Below are positions 15,817-24,942 of a DNA stretch of 33,537 nucleotides, piece by piece (the first letter of the stretch is position 1; every line of letters begins with the position of its first letter). The stretch comes from Luteolibacter sp. (GTDB lineage: Bacteria > Verrucomicrobiota > Verrucomicrobiia > Verrucomicrobiales > Akkermansiaceae), in assembly GCA_021298895.1 (NCBI GenBank), contig JAJTHK010000053.1, positions 1-33,537 on the forward strand. Reading direction: 5' to 3'. The notes below the pieces were generated by a model. The model worked only from the letters and a program-made list of their open reading frames with translations, had not been told where the DNA came from and ran no database searches. The position numbers were made by a program, and so were the translations under genes.

Positions 15817-16926
15817 CTAATGCGACAACGGGTTCTCACCCGATGCATCACCGAGGTGGGATTTGTCGCTAGGCAGGAATTTCTTAAAGCGGGTTTTATC
15901 GATCGCTTTCATATATGCCTCTTCGGGCGAGATCATACCATCGCGAAGCTTGGACCAGATCGATTCATCCATGAACTGCATACCCTCGCCTTTACCACCA
16001 GTAATGACGTCGTAAAGTTTTTGGGTCGCGCCCTCACGAATGATGGCGGAGACCGCGGGAGTTGCAAACATGATCTCATGAACTGCCACTCGGCCGGGCT
16101 TATCCACCCGCCTGCATAGAAGCTGCGCAACCACGCCTCTCAAAGAAGCAGCAAGCATCGTGCGAACTTGCGCCTGTTGGTTAGCAGGAAACACGTCGAT
16201 AATACGGTCGACCGTCTTACGGGCATTATTGGTATGCAGCGTTCCGAAAACGAGGAGTCCTGTTTCTGCAGCGGTGAGCGCGAGCGAAATCGTTTCCAAA
16301 TCCCGCATCTCTCCCACCAGAACAATATCAGAATCTTCACGCAAAGCAGCACGCAAACCATCCGCGAAGGAAGGTGTCTGGATTGGGACTTCGCGCTGAG
16401 TCAGAATCGATTTCTTATTTCGGTGCACAAATTCGATCGGCTCTTCGACCGTGATGATGTGGCGGGAAAAATTCGAGTTGATATAATCTAACAATGCGGC
16501 AAGCGTAGTCGACTTTCCAGAGCCAGTAGGTCCTGTAACCAAAACTAAACCCGAACGCATGTGTCCGAATTCTTTTACAATTTCAGGAACTCCTAATGAT
16601 TCCAGAGACATGATTTCTGTAGGAATCAAGCGGAACACCGCACCAAGGCCATTTTGTTGTTGAAGATAGTTACAGCGGAACCTCGAATCCTCATCCATCT
16701 CATAAGCAAAGTCCAGATCTCCAATTTTCAGATAGCGCTCAAATGCTTTGGGGTCACAAATTTCCGCCAAAAGCTGTTTGAATGTCTCACCTTCCAAAAT
16801 CTCCTCGCCCTCAATCGGCGTCACTGCACCGTGAACACGAATCTTAGGAGGCTGCCCCTCAGCAAGGTGCAAATCCGAGCCTTTACTCGCAATGAGGTGT
16901 TGGAATAAGCGATCGATTTTAGCCAT
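15817..16926 (-). CDS. pilT: PilT-type pilus retraction ATPase (copy 1)
   Basis: A 369-residue GspE/PilT-superfamily hexameric ATPase. It has an N-terminal PAS-like domain (SDLHLAEGQPPKIRVHG), Walker A GPTGSGKST (132-140), the Asp box ITVEEPIEFVH, Walker B LVGEMRDLET and His box GTLHTNNA. The C-terminal segment AVSAIIREGATQKLYDVI corresponds to the AIRNLIRE retraction motif, diverged in its first residues. It lacks the N1 domain and Cys4 zinc motif of PilB, so retraction rather than assembly is the likely role. It lies 43 nt after a second PilT-like gene, forming a pair. No pilus structural genes are in the window. Confidence 0.92.
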   Translation of the reverse strand: MAKIDRLFQHLIASKGSDLHLAEGQPPKIRVHGAVTPIEGEEILEGETFKQLLAEICDPKAFERYLKIGDLDFAYEMDEDSRFRCNYLQQQNGLGAVFRLIPTEIMSLESLGVPEIVKEFGHMRSGLVLVTGPTGSGKSTTLAALLDYINSNFSRHIITVEEPIEFVHRNKKSILTQREVPIQTPSFADGLRAALREDSDIVLVGEMRDLETISLALTAAETGLLVFGTLHTNNARKTVDRIIDVFPANQQAQVRTMLAASLRGVVAQLLCRRVDKPGRVAVHEIMFATPAVSAIIREGATQKLYDVITGGKGEGMQFMDESIWSKLRDGMISPEEAYMKAIDKTRFKKFLPSDKSHLGDASGENPLSH

Positions 16927-16969
16927 GACGAGATTCAGGTTTTGGAAAATTGTAAGGGTTTGAAAAATA

Positions 16970-18049
16970 TCATGACTGGAGGAAAATCTTCATCTGATTT
17001 TTATCTTCACAGCGGTATAAAAGATCCTGAGCAGTGATAATCCCTTTGATATAGAGCTGTTTGAGGGATTCATCCATAGTAATCATACCCACGTGCTTGC
17101 CAGTTTGCATGATCCCAGGAAGCATATAAGTTTTTCCTTCACGAATACAGTTTGCAACAGCTGGCGTGTTCACTAGCAACTCAAGTGCGAGCGCGCGTGA
17201 ACCTTCAATGGTCGGGACGAGTTGTTGAGAAAGAATTCCCCGAAGTGATTCGGAAACCATGATACGGATCTGATCTCGCTGATCGATAGGAAACACATCA
17301 AGCACCCGATCCAATGTCCGGGGAGCATTTCCTGTATGCAGGGTTGCCAGAACCAAATGACCCGTTTCGGCAGCTGTAAGCGCGAGCTGAATCGTTTCCA
17401 AATCCCGCATCTCACCCACCATGATCACATCCGGATCTTCCCGCAACGCACCGCGTAAAGCCCTCGCAAAGGATTCGGTGTGCTTGTGGACTTCGCGCTG
17501 ATTGACGTGGCACTTTATCGAGTTGAAAACATACTCAATGGGATCTTCCAGAGTTAGGATATGATCTTCGCGATCTTTATTAATGAAGTCGATGATCGAA
17601 GCGAGCGTGGTCGATTTGCCTGAACCCACAGAACCGGTAATGAGAATCAGACCGTTCTGATAACGTGTCAAAGGGACGATGTGGTCAATGGGCAAACCGA
17701 TTTCTTCCATGGTGCGCGTCTGGGTATTAATGACCCGAAAAACCATGTCATAACCCAAGCGTTGTTTGACAACCGATGCGCGATATCTGCCGTCCGTTCC
17801 TTCATACGCAAAATCGATGTCGCCGCGCTCTTCCAAACGGTCCCATTCTTCTTTTCCTAAAAAGGAACGCACTAAGCTTTCCGTCTCTTCTGGTTTCAAG
17901 ATTGGATGATCTTCCCAAATGGGCATCAAAGAACCCGCACGACGCCATGCAGGTGGATATGCCGTTGCTAGATGAACATCCGAACAATTGTATTCTCGCC
18001 CGAGTTTCAAATACTCATCGACATGATTCAGGACTTTGTATTCCGACAT
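16970..18049 (-). CDS. PilT/PilU-like pilus retraction ATPase (copy 2)
   Basis: A 359-residue paralogue of the downstream PilT. It has SDVHLATAYPPAWRRAGS at the N-terminus, Walker A GSVGSGKST (139-147), Asp box LTLEDPIEYVF, Walker B MVGEMRDLET and His box ATLHTGNA. The C-terminal AVANCIREGKTYMLPGIMQTG differs from the AIRNLIRE consensus at the first residues but keeps IREGK. The two copies are clearly divergent, as with PilT/PilU pairs where the second ATPase assists force generation; assigning PilU orthology would need a tree. It starts an apparent two-gene unit with pilT. Confidence 0.88.
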   Translation of the reverse strand: MSEYKVLNHVDEYLKLGREYNCSDVHLATAYPPAWRRAGSLMPIWEDHPILKPEETESLVRSFLGKEEWDRLEERGDIDFAYEGTDGRYRASVVKQRLGYDMVFRVINTQTRTMEEIGLPIDHIVPLTRYQNGLILITGSVGSGKSTTLASIIDFINKDREDHILTLEDPIEYVFNSIKCHVNQREVHKHTESFARALRGALREDPDVIMVGEMRDLETIQLALTAAETGHLVLATLHTGNAPRTLDRVLDVFPIDQRDQIRIMVSESLRGILSQQLVPTIEGSRALALELLVNTPAVANCIREGKTYMLPGIMQTGKHVGMITMDESLKQLYIKGIITAQDLLYRCEDKNQMKIFLQS

Positions 18050-18123
18050 TGAATGAACGATTGGGGTTTTAAAATTGAGTTTCTAAGGAGTTGGATATGC
18101 TAAACCAGAAATGAAATATGCTG

Positions 18124-18528
18124 TCAATGTGGGTCACGATGATCATTCCGCGTAGAACCACTTAAACGACCGCTCAACTGATTTTGCAAGTAGTCTGTGA
18201 GTAGCTTGGTTGCATAGACTTTAAGGGATGGTTTGACCAAGGTGAAAATCATCAGAAGTGATCCAATAAACCAGCCACGATGTTTTTTGTCAGGTGAATG
18301 TTTAGATTCACTGCGCCTAGATCTGAATAATAAACTGCTTACAAAACCAATGCCCAAGGAACCGCCAATCCATTTCAATGGACTAGATTTGAGCGAGTCC
18401 CTGATACGTAACGGAACTTCCAATTTTCGCCGGAGTTCGAGATGCGCTTGCCTAATCTGAATTCGAGCAGCATCGCTGCGCCGGACTAGCTCTGCGAGTT
18501 CGAGCGATTTTTGAGTTGGTTTAGCCAT
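18124..18528 (-). CDS. YqjK-like small membrane protein
   Basis: A 134-residue protein. A basic N-terminal helix rich in Arg, Leu and Glu (about 8-40) is followed by two hydrophobic segments (SSPLKWIGGSLGIGFVSSLLF and WFIGSLLMIFTLVKPSLKVY). The pattern resembles E. coli YqjK, whose gene follows yqjD and yqjE. Similarity is judged from topology and gene order rather than strong motifs. It overlaps the 3' end of the YqjE-like gene by 43 bp in another frame, suggesting translational coupling. Function unknown. Confidence 0.65.
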   Translation of the reverse strand: MAKPTQKSLELAELVRRSDAARIQIRQAHLELRRKLEVPLRIRDSLKSSPLKWIGGSLGIGFVSSLLFRSRRSESKHSPDKKHRGWFIGSLLMIFTLVKPSLKVYATKLLTDYLQNQLSGRLSGSTRNDHRDPH

Positions 18529-18929
18529 TCGCGGTCTTTTTCAAATTCTTGACGGGTGATCGGAAAAGATTCGGTTTTCTTTGATCGCCTGATAATCAAT
18601 AACATCATTAGGGAAATGAGCAGATAAACACCACCCAATGAAAAGGCAGCAAAATACCATGGGCAATTAAAACGGGCGGAAATCACGCCGATCAAACCAG
18701 CCGTGATCAAACTCCATGTCGCGAACAGGCCGAACAACAATACGCTTAAAGTGATCAATTTTCTAACAGTCACTTCCCATGCGTCCTGCGCCTCGATCCG
18801 AAATATTCCGATACGAGAAAAGATTAAATCTGGGATTGCCTCTTTCCAATTTCCAGAAACACGATTTTCTCCTAGAGCTGGAGATTCTCCCGCACCGGAT
18901 CTAGGCAGGTTAGAAAAATCGTGACTCAT
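18486..18929 (-). CDS. YqjE-like / phage-holin-superfamily membrane protein
   Basis: A 147-residue protein with a polar N-terminus, an amphipathic helix (FSRIGIFRIEAQDAWEVTVRK), two membrane helices (LITLSVLLFGLFATWSLITAGLI and FAAFSLGGVYLLISLMMLLII) and a charged C-terminal helix (EFEKDREWLNQLKN). This is the layout of the YqjE/Phage_holin_3_6 family. It is middle gene of a yqjD-yqjE-yqjK-like module, with a 74-nt gap to the DUF883 gene upstream and a 43-bp overlap with the gene downstream. The role is unknown; in enterobacteria the module is stress- and stationary-phase-linked. Confidence 0.72.
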   Translation of the reverse strand: MSHDFSNLPRSGAGESPALGENRVSGNWKEAIPDLIFSRIGIFRIEAQDAWEVTVRKLITLSVLLFGLFATWSLITAGLIGVISARFNCPWYFAAFSLGGVYLLISLMMLLIIRRSKKTESFPITRQEFEKDREWLNQLKNRSNSQS

Positions 18930-19003
18930 AAATAAAGAGAAAAGAAAATAGATGAACGTAAGCAGCCTAATTTTCTGACTAAGTTGCTTGAGTTTCGATC
19001 AAA

Positions 19004-19372
19004 TTAACGACGGACAATGAGGCCGATCAAAAAACCAACTCCAAGCGCACCGAGTACTGCTTTGGTAGGATTTTGGCGGATATAGTCCTCGGCAGTAACG
19101 TGGATTTCTTTTGCTTTGAGGCGAGTCTCATCCCATTGCTGCTGAGCGACTTCTTTTACATGTGAGGCTTTTTCAGTAGCAACGATTTTCAACTGGCTAG
19201 CTTTCTGTGTAGCGGTTGTTCTGATCGCATGAGCGGCATCAAGAGCTCGGTCTTTTACGATAGCTGCTTGCTCGGTAGTGGTTTTGGCAAAATCGTTCGC
19301 AGCAGCGCGAAGGTCGTTTGCGGCTGTGGCGACTGCAATGTTTCCTTCATCTGAAAATGTATTTTCGTTCAT
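19004..19372 (-). CDS. DUF883 (YqjD/ElaB) family membrane-anchored protein
   Basis: A 122-residue protein. A long Ala/Thr/Lys-rich helical region with coiled-coil character (residues 10-90) is followed by the family's C-terminal signature EDYIRQNPTKAVLGALGVGFLIGLIVRR, a glycine-zipper-like membrane helix with an RR end. E. coli YqjD and ElaB are inner-membrane proteins that bind ribosomes in stationary phase; that role is family knowledge, not shown here. It is first gene of a three-gene unit, 97 nt downstream of dnaA. A small hairpin (GTTGCT/AGCAAC stem) lies in its leader on the minus strand. Confidence 0.85.
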   Translation of the reverse strand: MNENTFSDEGNIAVATAANDLRAAANDFAKTTTEQAAIVKDRALDAAHAIRTTATQKASQLKIVATEKASHVKEVAQQQWDETRLKAKEIHVTAEDYIRQNPTKAVLGALGVGFLIGLIVRR

Positions 19373-19469
19373 GGTGTCTAGGGGTTTGTTGCTCTGTTAA
19401 TTCAAAGCAACTTTTATTCCTAAAGGCTATAGATTCAGCCAACGATAGCAAGAACACATTGCGATCAAA

Positions 19470-20921
19470 CTATCGCTTAAGTTGGCTTTCGATCCGCTCA
19501 ATCCGCTCTTTCAAGCCTGGCTGCTTATTGAGCTCACTCGAGACTTTTTTGCAGGCATGGATCACGGTTCCGTGGTCGCGCCCGCCAAAGGACTCCCCAA
19601 TCTCCATCAAAGAGCTATGGGTCAGAGATCGGCTGAGATACATTGCCACTTGGCGAGGAAACGCAATGCTCGCCGGTCTGCGACGGGAAATCATGTCCGC
19701 CATGCGCACATCGAAAACTTCCGCAACCGCACGCTGAATGCCATCGATGCTAACTTGGCGGCTCGCTTCTTCCTGGATGAAATCACGGAGCAAATACTCC
19801 ACTTTTTCCACGGAGACACTCTCACCAGCCAGCGAAGCAAAGGTCGCGACTCGGACCAAAGCACCCTCCAAACGACGCACGTTTGAGCGAATTTTTTCAG
19901 CGAGAAAATTAAGCACGTTCTCATCCACGGAAACTTTCCATTCCAAAGATTTCTTTTTCAAGATCGCCATTCGAGTCTCGAGCTGAGGTGGTTGGAGCTC
20001 AACAGCAAGTCCACATTCGAAACGGGAAATCAAACGTGGCTCGATGCTCTTGATTTCACAGGCAGGGCGATCGCTGGTGAGAACCACCTGATTGCGACCA
20101 TCGAGCAGGGTGTTGAAGGTGTGGAAAAACTCTTCCTGAGAGCGCTCTTTGCCGGCGAGGAACTGCACATCGTCGATGAGCAACACATCCGAGCTCCGGT
20201 AACGGCGGCGGAATTTCTCGATATCGCCCTTACGGATCGCCTCTATGAACTCGTTGGTGAAACGCTCACAGGTAAGATAAATGACCCGGGCATCTGGGCG
20301 ACGACGCAGGATTTCCTGACCGATCGCGTGCATCAAGTGGGTTTTGCCCAAACCAGATCCACCGTGGATGAAAAGCGGGTTATAGCCCACGCAGGTTTTG
20401 GTCGCGACGGCCTCGCAAGCCGCGTGAGCAAACTGGCTGTTGCTGCCGACCACAAATTTATTGAAAGTGTAATCTGGATTTAAACCCGCCGCTTTCGCGC
20501 GCTTCTCGAGCATGTCGCTCGGCAGCTCGATTCTGATTTCCGGTGGCGCGTTGTCTGATAAAATATTTTCATCTGAAAAATCCGAGGCTCTTTCCGCAAC
20601 CATAATCTTCACATGATGCATTCCCTCGCACTCTTCGCTGGCTGCCATCATCAACTCGGGTAAATAATTTGTCTCGATCCACACCTGATGAATTTCACCC
20701 GGCACGGTGACTATCCCTTCACCGTTCGATGCGCTATGCCATGTCGCCACTCCAAACCAACGCTGAAACGCATCACTACCAATCGACTTCCTCAATGAGT
20801 TCGAAATTCTCTGCCACTCTCCCGCGCCATCATCACTGAAACACGTTTCTTTATGATCGGCTCTCTCCACTAAAGGCTTCGGCATTTCGGTCTCTTGGTT
20901 TTTTCTATTCATGGCTATCAT
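19470..20921 (-). CDS. dnaA: Chromosomal replication initiator DnaA
   Basis: A 483-residue AAA+ initiator that opens oriC and loads helicase. Domain I is at about 35-110 (WQRISNSLRKSIGSDAFQRWF), followed by a short linker. Domain III carries Walker A GGSGLGKT (187-194), Walker B VLLIDDVQF and SRFECGLAVELQPP near sensor regions. Domain IV carries the DNA-binding helix-turn-helix ending GGRDHGTVIHACKKV; most bacteria have DHTTV or DHSTV here, so Gly replaces the third residue of the signature. Starts at 20921 and 20912 are both possible ATGs. There is no dnaN, recF or gyrB nearby, so this is not the classical dnaA-dnaN locus. The 3' neighbour is the DUF883 module and the 5' neighbour a symporter. 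Confidence 0.95.
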   Translation of the reverse strand: MIAMNRKNQETEMPKPLVERADHKETCFSDDGAGEWQRISNSLRKSIGSDAFQRWFGVATWHSASNGEGIVTVPGEIHQVWIETNYLPELMMAASEECEGMHHVKIMVAERASDFSDENILSDNAPPEIRIELPSDMLEKRAKAAGLNPDYTFNKFVVGSNSQFAHAACEAVATKTCVGYNPLFIHGGSGLGKTHLMHAIGQEILRRRPDARVIYLTCERFTNEFIEAIRKGDIEKFRRRYRSSDVLLIDDVQFLAGKERSQEEFFHTFNTLLDGRNQVVLTSDRPACEIKSIEPRLISRFECGLAVELQPPQLETRMAILKKKSLEWKVSVDENVLNFLAEKIRSNVRRLEGALVRVATFASLAGESVSVEKVEYLLRDFIQEEASRQVSIDGIQRAVAEVFDVRMADMISRRRPASIAFPRQVAMYLSRSLTHSSLMEIGESFGGRDHGTVIHACKKVSSELNKQPGLKERIERIESQLKR

Positions 20922-21204
20922 ACGCTACGCTTCTCAGCGCCCCCTATGGGCTGCTCCAACGCAACGGTCGAGACGCACAATGAACAGGTATTTCTCTGGA
21001 GAAAAAATTTTAAGAATACCATCTAACAGAACAAACTAAATCTCTTTATTCCACAAGCGTTCCACGATATAAAATTTTAAAAACTTGACTCGATTTTTGT
21101 TTAGCTTTTGTGAAATAAACCTTCCATCTATCAGCTGAAATCCCCGCAAATCCTTAGTTCATAAAGGAAAATAGATGGCAAAGATGTCACAAAATTTTAT
21201 TCTC
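20922..21204. promoter_or_regulatory. Upstream region of dnaA, AT-rich
   Basis: A spacer of 283 bp without a gene. Positions 20995-21130 are strongly AT-rich (for example ATATAAAATTTTAAAAAC at 21067). No exact TTATNCACA DnaA box was found. Two near-matches carry a single-base insertion: TTATTCCACA near 21046 and TGTGAAATAA at 21109. On the minus strand TTGTTC and TAAAAT with a 16-nt spacer (near 21009-21036) form a possible dnaA promoter that spans one TGTTAGA motif. An origin function is possible but not supported by boxes. Confidence 0.35.
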
Positions 21205-22839
21205 TTATCGCTCATTTGATTGGGTAGAAATTTTGACTTTCGTGCGGAAACATAATGCGACAGCGACCGTTGCAAAAGTTCCGGCCATGATGCGCCATGG
21301 GAACTCGATGATGGGTAACCAATCAGGATTTTTATAGAGCATTCCGCCGCCGAACATCTTCCACATGTCATTTGGAAGATTGCTTAGAAAGGCGACAAAA
21401 ACGATACCTGCGATCATGGCGATGATGTTACCTGTCTCGCTACCGCGATTTTTGGTAAATAACGCGACCATGAAAATACCCAATAACGAACCATAGGTGT
21501 AGCCAAAACTTCCGAGGATAATTCCGATGATGCTAAGCGATGGATTGTGCGCCTTCACAAAAGCAGTCGCCAATCCCACAAAAATTAAAATCAGCGCGAA
21601 CCCAACCGTGCTACGCTTGATGATACGAACGCGCGCATGTTCGTCATCGGGAGTTTTGAACCAGCGAAAATGAAAGTCTCTTGAGTAACTCGTTGCTAAA
21701 GAATTCATCGCCGTTCCAAGCGATCCCATGGTCGTCGCAAGTACTCCTGCAACCACTAAGCCGCGTAATCCGCCTGGCATAACATCGATGACGAAGTATG
21801 GAAAAATTCGGGTATTGTCGGGCTTGCCGCCCGCCATGGGAAGCGCTGGATCATTTACTACATGACCATAGTAGACAGATAGTAGAATCCCGATGGTAAG
21901 CACTGCATAAGTCACAGGAATATCCGCTAGTCCGGAAAGAATCGTTGCAACTGCGCTTTGGCGTTTGTTTTTCGCCGTCAACATCCGCTGAACCATGTCT
22001 TGATCAGTTCCGTGGGTTGCAAGTGTGACGAACAACGAACCCAACAATGCGGCCCAAACGGTGAACTCGCTTTCCAAAACGCTCTTGATCGCACCCCATG
22101 TCGTGATCGAAGGAACATCACCTTTCCATTCCCAAAGTTTTAGGTCATTTGGTCCCGTGAGAAAACTTTTCACTCCATCCCATCCATTCGGAATATGCCC
22201 CAACAAATACCAAACCGAAAATCCAAGTGCTCCGAATAGGACTGCAATTTGCAAAACGTCCGTCCAGATCACCGCTTTGATTCCACCGATGGCCGTGTAT
22301 GCGGCTGTCAGAAGTGAAATCACCACCAATGCAGCACCGGTAAACCAAAACTGCTCCCAGTTTGAAAGCGGATCGCTCGGATTGAGTTGGTTCCAGATGA
22401 CAATCAGTAAAAGTGTCGGAACCCATAATCTCGATCCACTTGCGAGAGACCTTGTGACCAAAAAGATCGCACTTGCGATACGCCGGGTTTTAGGTCCGAA
22501 GCGCATCTCTAAAAATTCGTAAATACTGACCACATTGTGTTTGTAAAAGGCGGGGATAAATACGCCGCTCACCACGAGTCGCGCCAAGAGATAGCCGACC
22601 ATCAACTGCGCATACGTATAATTTTGGAGGCGAAACCCTTCTCCAGGAGCACCGAAAAAAGTGCCGGCACTGATTTCCGCAGCAAGGATAGATGCGAGCA
22701 CTGCCCACCAAGGAATGGAACGACCTCCGAGGGCGTATTCCGATACATCTTTATTTCTACGGCTGAAGTGCACGCCGATCGCAATGATGATCGCGAAATA
22801 GAGCACAATGATGACGATATCCATTAACAGCGGAGACAT
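21205..22839 (-). CDS. Sodium:solute symporter (SSS family)
   Basis: A protein of about 544 residues with 12-14 predicted membrane helices. The N-terminal region contains FSRRNKDVSEYALGGRSIPWWAVLASILAAEISAGTFFGAPG, the SSS-family substrate/sodium site region. Later come AYTAIGGIKAVIWTDVLQ, GTDQDMVQRMLTAKN and LGTAMNSLATSYSRDF, all family landmarks. The substrate is likely a sugar, sialic acid or another organic solute and cannot be decided. The ATG at 22839 (MSPLLMDIV) is preferred to a TTG two codons upstream; another ATG at 22824 is possible. It is divergent from glgB across a gap of about 115 bp, which might indicate shared control of carbon uptake and storage (inference). Confidence 0.9.
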   Translation of the reverse strand: MSPLLMDIVIIVLYFAIIIAIGVHFSRRNKDVSEYALGGRSIPWWAVLASILAAEISAGTFFGAPGEGFRLQNYTYAQLMVGYLLARLVVSGVFIPAFYKHNVVSIYEFLEMRFGPKTRRIASAIFLVTRSLASGSRLWVPTLLLIVIWNQLNPSDPLSNWEQFWFTGAALVVISLLTAAYTAIGGIKAVIWTDVLQIAVLFGALGFSVWYLLGHIPNGWDGVKSFLTGPNDLKLWEWKGDVPSITTWGAIKSVLESEFTVWAALLGSLFVTLATHGTDQDMVQRMLTAKNKRQSAVATILSGLADIPVTYAVLTIGILLSVYYGHVVNDPALPMAGGKPDNTRIFPYFVIDVMPGGLRGLVVAGVLATTMGSLGTAMNSLATSYSRDFHFRWFKTPDDEHARVRIIKRSTVGFALILIFVGLATAFVKAHNPSLSIIGIILGSFGYTYGSLLGIFMVALFTKNRGSETGNIIAMIAGIVFVAFLSNLPNDMWKMFGGGMLYKNPDWLPIIEFPWRIMAGTFATVAVALCFRTKVKISTQSNER

Positions 22840-22954
22840 ACACAAAAGCTAAAGGTCAGCACAAACGAACCAAGCTTAAAGTTTCCAATGGGCTGCATGA
22901 GCGCCCCATACATTTCGCTTTCAGATACATATCTAAAGTGACAACTTCACCGCG

Positions 22955-24937
22955 ATGTCGGATATCCCAAAACTTGTACAAGATGATCCGTGGCTGGAGC
23001 CTCAGGCTGCTGCGATCGTGCGCCGGACCGCTGGCTTCGAAAATGCGCTCAAAGTAATCCAGCAAGACCATGGCTCGCTCGCTGCCTACAGCATGGCGCA
23101 TCAATGTTTCGGAATTCGTTTCGATCCGGAGAAAAATCATTGGATCGTTCGCGAATGGTTACCGGCGGCGAAAGCGGTCTCTTTGATCGGCGAGTTCAAC
23201 GAGTGGAACCGAGAAGCGCATCGCTTGGAGAAATCTGCCAACGGGATTTGGGAGTTGAAGATTTCTGCGGAGACGTTGAAACATGGCGATGAAATCAAGC
23301 TCCACATTCATGGTGCCGATGACTCTCAGCTCGATCGCCTACCTGCCACGATCACGCGAGCGGTCCAGAATCCAGAGACGCACGATTTTACCGCGCAGAT
23401 CTGGTTGCCACCACAGCCCTATGTTTGGAAACACAGCTTCGACCCCAAACAAATCACCTCTCCGTTCATTTATGAAACCCACGTTGGCATGTCTGGAGAG
23501 GAGCCGCGGGTGCATACCTACCGTGAATTTGCTGAACAGGTATTACCGCGAGTTCAAAAGGCTGGATACAACACGATCCAGCTCATGGCGGTGCAGGAAC
23601 ATCCGTATTACGGCTCGTTTGGCTATCATGTCTCGTCTTTCTTCGCGCCTTGTTCGCGATTTGGAACTCCTGAGGATTTGAAGCTTCTCATCGATACCGC
23701 ACACGGCATAGGCATCGCAGTTCTGTTAGATATTGTTCACTCGCATGCCGTGAAAAATATCGCCGAAGGTTTGAATAACCTCGATGGCTCGGGAAATCAG
23801 TATTTCCATGCTGGTGGAAAAGGCGAACATCCGCAATGGGACTCGAAATGTTTCGATTACGGAAAACCCGAAGTCCGCCAGTTTCTACTCTCCAATGTCC
23901 GCTATTGGCTGGAAGAGTTCCGTTTCGATGGCTTCCGCTTCGACGGCATCACTTCCATGCTCTACCATTCCCACGGTAACCGCGTCTTCGGATCTTACGA
24001 TGACTATTTTGGCGACGATGCCAATGAAGAGGCTATCCTTTACCTGAAACTCGCCAACCAACTCATCTCAGAAATCAAACCCGGTGCCATCGTCGTGGCT
24101 GAGGATATGTCGGGAATGCCTGGCCTGTGCCGACCCAACTCTGAGGGCGGAATCGGTTTCTCCCATCGCCTTGCCATGGGTATCCCCGATCATTGGATCA
24201 AACTTCTCAAAGACCAACGCGACGAAGATTGGAACATGGATGAACTCTGGGGTGTCCTCAACAATCGCCGCCACGGCGAGGCCACCATCGCCTACGCGGA
24301 ATCCCACGACCAAGCACTTGTCGGCGACAAGACCATCGCGTTTCGCCTGATGGATCAGGATATGTATTGGCACATGACCCAAGAAGACAACCATCCCGTG
24401 GTCGAACGCGGGATTGCGCTCCATAAAATCATCCGACTCATGACCCTCGCCTTCGGCGGCGAAGGTTGGCTCAATTTCATGGGCAATGAATTCGGTCATC
24501 CCGAGTGGTTGGATTTCCCACGCGAAGGCAATGATTGGTCATTTCATTACTGCCGCCGCCAATGGTCGCTGCTGGATAATCCGAAACTGAAATACACTTG
24601 GCTTGCCGAATGGGACAGGGATCTCGTGGCTTTGGCAAAAAAACACAACCTCCTCCAAGCCCCACCCGCCAAACTTCTGCACATCGATCCTTCTAACAAA
24701 ATCATCATCGCCGAACGCGCGAACCTGATTTTCATTATCAACCTTTCCGCTCAAAATTCCATCTTCGGTTACGGCACCAACCCACATAATCAACATACTC
24801 ATCAACTTCTTCTGGATTCCGATGCCAAATGCTACGGCGGCCATGACCGTGTCGATCGTAGCGTCAACTACCCCATCCACCCCGATGGACAAATCAAATT
24901 CTACACCACCTCGCGCAGTGCGATGGTTTTAGGCTAA
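22955..24937 (+). CDS. glgB: 1,4-alpha-glucan branching enzyme, eukaryote-like (GH13_8 type)
   Basis: A 660-residue enzyme forming alpha-1,6 branches in glycogen. CBM48 is at about 55-150 (WIVREWLPAAKAVSLIGEFNEWN) and the GH13 barrel at about 170-560, with nucleophile Asp330 in FRFDGITSMLY, acid/base Glu383 in VVAEDMSGMP and the HD pair in AYAESHDQALVGDK. Many stretches closely resemble animal and fungal branching enzymes rather than classical bacterial GlgB: IQLMAVQEHPYYGSFGYHV, NFMGNEFGHPEWLDFPREGN and YAESHDQALVGDKTIAF. This points to subfamily GH13_8. The length (about 660-700) also fits that group. BASS transporter gene follows 5 nt later. No other glycogen gene is in the window. Confidence 0.94.
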   Translation: MSDIPKLVQDDPWLEPQAAAIVRRTAGFENALKVIQQDHGSLAAYSMAHQCFGIRFDPEKNHWIVREWLPAAKAVSLIGEFNEWNREAHRLEKSANGIWELKISAETLKHGDEIKLHIHGADDSQLDRLPATITRAVQNPETHDFTAQIWLPPQPYVWKHSFDPKQITSPFIYETHVGMSGEEPRVHTYREFAEQVLPRVQKAGYNTIQLMAVQEHPYYGSFGYHVSSFFAPCSRFGTPEDLKLLIDTAHGIGIAVLLDIVHSHAVKNIAEGLNNLDGSGNQYFHAGGKGEHPQWDSKCFDYGKPEVRQFLLSNVRYWLEEFRFDGFRFDGITSMLYHSHGNRVFGSYDDYFGDDANEEAILYLKLANQLISEIKPGAIVVAEDMSGMPGLCRPNSEGGIGFSHRLAMGIPDHWIKLLKDQRDEDWNMDELWGVLNNRRHGEATIAYAESHDQALVGDKTIAFRLMDQDMYWHMTQEDNHPVVERGIALHKIIRLMTLAFGGEGWLNFMGNEFGHPEWLDFPREGNDWSFHYCRRQWSLLDNPKLKYTWLAEWDRDLVALAKKHNLLQAPPAKLLHIDPSNKIIIAERANLIFIINLSAQNSIFGYGTNPHNQHTHQLLLDSDAKCYGGHDRVDRSVNYPIHPDGQIKFYTTSRSAMVLG

Positions 24938-24942
24938 ACAAC

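Noticed and set aside
20995-21130. Chromosomal replication origin upstream of dnaA
   Set aside because: AT-rich, but no exact DnaA box was found, only two near-matches with an inserted base; recorded only as an upstream region.
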